Source: CAYZXK01 sp964482395
GTDB taxonomy: Bacteria; Planctomycetota; Phycisphaerae; UBA1845; Fen-1342
Direction of reading: 5' to 3'
Assembly (NCBI GenBank): GCA_964482395.1
Contig: CAYZXK010000030.1
Coordinates: forward strand, 1 to 5,724
DNA: 5,724 bases
The position numbers and the translations under genes are program-made. Under the pieces are notes generated by a model. The model did no database searches. It was not told where the DNA came from and saw nothing but the letters and a program-made list of their open reading frames with translations. Shown here piece by piece: positions 3,991 through 5,724 of the stretch; position 1 is the stretch's first letter, and the number at the start of each line of letters is the position of its first letter.

Positions 3991-5724
3991 ATGAACCTTC
4001 ATCTTCCCGAGCGTCTGTGTACCGATGTTGCGGCCGCGCTGGAACGCGAGTGGCTGGTCACCAACGGGCTGGGCGGCTTTGCCTGTGGTACGGTGGCCGG
4101 CGCGCTCACCCGGCGTTATCACGGCCTGCTGGTGGCCGCCGTCAACCCTCCGGTGGGCCGCAGACTGCTGGTGGCCAAGCTGGACGAGACCGTCCGGATC
4201 GACGGCCGACCATTCCAGCTCTACACCAACATCTGGCAAAGCGGCCTGGAGGAACCGCCGGGCTGCCGATGGCTGCGACGGTTCGATCTGCGCCTAGGCG
4301 TGCCGACCTGGACCTTCGAACTTCCCGGGAGCCGGCTGGTGAAGCAGGTCTGGATGGAACCGGGGCAGAATCTCACTTTCGTCCGATACCAGCTCGACCG
4401 ACACTCCCGCCCGCTGGCCATGAGTTGCCGTCTGCTGGTCAACGACCGCGACTACCATCATCTGGTCAACCCCGGGCAGGCGACCTTTCAGGTCCAGGCC
4501 TGTGACCGGGCGATCGAGATTCGGCCGCCGGTCAGCGGCGTGCCGGTGCGGGTGCGATGCGCGACCGATAGAGTCGCGGCCGTCAGTTGGGAAGTGGACT
4601 ACGCCTGGTGTCGGGGTTTCCAACTGCCGGTGGAGGCCGCCCGCGGGCATGCCTATCTAGAGGATCACTTGGCAATCGGCCGTTGCGAGCTGGAAATCGG
4701 GCCCGGTCAAAGCGTGATCTTCGCGATCGCGGCCGGAGACGGCGACGGGAGCGATGACCTGGCGGCACTGGACCGTCGCCGGAAGCACGCCCGGGACCGG
4801 CTTGGTGAATGGAGTGAGCAGACCGGCCAGAGTGTCGATTCGGTACCGGTGGCTTTGACCCAGTTGATCCTGGCGGCCGACCAGTTCCTGGTGACCCGCG
4901 CCAACCCGGCTGCCCCGCCGACAGCCGGCGGCGGCCCACCGCGGCCGGAACTGCCCAGGCCGGAGTCGAGTCCTCAGCCCGGGTCGGAGTCCGCCGCCGA
5001 CCGCTCGACCGGCTACACGGTGATAGCCGGTTATCCCTGGTTCACGGATTGGGGACGCGACACAATGATCTCCCTGCCCGGGCTGACGCTCGCGACCGGG
5101 CGTCCCCAGATAGCCCGGCAGATTCTGCTGACCTGGGCCCGGTACGTGGATCAGGGTCTGATCCCCAATCGCTTCCCCGACCAGGGTCAGCCGCCCGAAT
5201 ACAACACGGCCGACGCCACCCTCTGGTTCCTCTGGGCCATCGACCAGTACCTGCGGGCCACCGGCGATGTTGAAACCCTTGCCCAGCTTTTCCCGGTCAT
5301 GCAGGAGATCATCGACTGGCACCAGCGTGGGACCCGACACGGAATCCGGGTCGACGTGGACGGCCTGGTCTGCATCGGCCCAACCGACCTGAACCTGACC
5401 TGGATGGACGCCAAGTACGGCGACTACATCATCACCCCTCGGACCGGCAAGCCGGTGGAACTCAGCGCGCTGTGGTATGACGCGCTGTGCAATCTGGCCC
5501 GGCTGGCGGATCTCCTCGACCGGTCCGGCAAGGAGTATGTCCGCCTGGCCGAGAGCACCCGCCGGTCATTTGGCCGGTTCTGGAACCCGCAGACCAAGTG
5601 CCTCTACGACGTGCTGGACGGGCCGCGCGGCGACGACCCGGCCATCCGGCCTAATCAGATTTTCGCGGTCTCGCTGACGCACTCGCCGCTGCCCCGGCAA
5701 CGGCAGGCCGGGGTAGTCGAAACC
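3991..5724 (+). CDS. Glycogen debranching enzyme, amylo-alpha-1,6-glucosidase type (partial, C-terminus beyond window)
   Basis: Predicted cytoplasmic enzyme that hydrolyses alpha-1,6 branch linkages of glycogen, acting with glycogen phosphorylase in reserve breakdown. The frame is open for 578 residues to the window edge. The N-terminal domain (about 20-280) begins with the family signature EWLVTNGLGGFACGTVAG (20-37), then TRRYHGLLVAA (40-50), as in bacterial and archaeal debranching enzymes (GDE_N). The C-terminal (alpha/alpha)6 catalytic domain (GDE_C, GH133) starts near 342 and shows GYPWFTDWGRDTMISLPG (347-364), YNTADATLWF (404-413), NLTWMDAKYGDY (468-479), GKPVELSALWY (486-496) and RPNQIFAVSLTHSPL. 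Asp357 of WGRD, Asp408 and Glu490 lie in the most conserved stretches and are likely active-site residues. Family members are commonly around 650-730 residues, so roughly 80-150 are missing. A 37-residue proline-rich linker (304-340) separates the domains. No signal peptide is seen. The ATG at 3991 fits the family N-terminus; no clear Shine-Dalgarno site is present. Confidence 0.94.
   Translation, partial: MNLHLPERLCTDVAAALEREWLVTNGLGGFACGTVAGALTRRYHGLLVAAVNPPVGRRLLVAKLDETVRIDGRPFQLYTNIWQSGLEEPPGCRWLRRFDLRLGVPTWTFELPGSRLVKQVWMEPGQNLTFVRYQLDRHSRPLAMSCRLLVNDRDYHHLVNPGQATFQVQACDRAIEIRPPVSGVPVRVRCATDRVAAVSWEVDYAWCRGFQLPVEAARGHAYLEDHLAIGRCELEIGPGQSVIFAIAAGDGDGSDDLAALDRRRKHARDRLGEWSEQTGQSVDSVPVALTQLILAADQFLVTRANPAAPPTAGGGPPRPELPRPESSPQPGSESAADRSTGYTVIAGYPWFTDWGRDTMISLPGLTLATGRPQIARQILLTWARYVDQGLIPNRFPDQGQPPEYNTADATLWFLWAIDQYLRATGDVETLAQLFPVMQEIIDWHQRGTRHGIRVDVDGLVCIGPTDLNLTWMDAKYGDYIITPRTGKPVELSALWYDALCNLARLADLLDRSGKEYVRLAESTRRSFGRFWNPQTKCLYDVLDGPRGDDPAIRPNQIFAVSLTHSPLPRQRQAGVVET

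Noticed and set aside
4657..5340. Long minus-strand open frames across the debranching enzyme gene (including 4583-4939)
   Set aside because: The plus-strand frame carries the family's catalytic signatures throughout this stretch; the minus-strand products show no domain or start signal.

Overview
The window is GC-rich, densely coding bacterial DNA from a chromosome core region. It has two divergent blocks. The left block (about 1-2019, minus strand) is the start of an F-type ATP synthase operon in the order atpZ, atpI-like, atpB, atpE. The right block (about 2202-5724, plus strand) holds a multidomain signalling protein (degenerate receiver, PAS, GAF, histidine-less DHp-like segment, intact receiver) and then a glycogen debranching enzyme that runs off the right edge. 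The gene content, the style of the ATP synthase subunits, the GTG start and the scarcity of Shine-Dalgarno sites would fit Planctomycetota or a relative. This is an inference from general resemblance, held at about 50 percent; no rRNA or marker gene is present to settle it.

ATP synthase block. The minus-strand genes are tightly packed. The atpZ stop overlaps a likely atpI GTG start (GTGA), atpI overlaps atpB by 17 bases if the ATG start is used, and an 87-base gap with a good Shine-Dalgarno site precedes atpE. Subunit a keeps the essential stator arginine and carries the swapped His/Glu pair seen in mitochondria and many bacteria. Subunit c has a glycine-repeat first helix, the ion-binding glutamate just inside the window edge, and no glutamine at the Na+-ligand position, so proton coupling is the simpler reading.

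Intergenic control region. Between atpZ and the regulator (2020-2201) there is a perfect 7+7 base palindrome, with a weak promoter-like -35 on each side pointing away from it. This is the best candidate for a shared operator in the window.

Right block. The 559-residue regulator has no kinase catalytic domain, and its H-box-like motif has alanine in place of histidine, so it cannot work as a classical hybrid histidine kinase. About 110 bases later, after a long imperfect hairpin, begins a GH133-type debranching enzyme with recognisable N-terminal and catalytic signatures and an unusual proline-rich linker between the two domains. ATP synthesis, a PAS/GAF sensor and glycogen mobilisation lying together suggests an energy and carbon-reserve theme, but functional coupling is not shown by the sequence. 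I see no mobile element, tRNA, rRNA, CRISPR array or clear intrinsic terminator.
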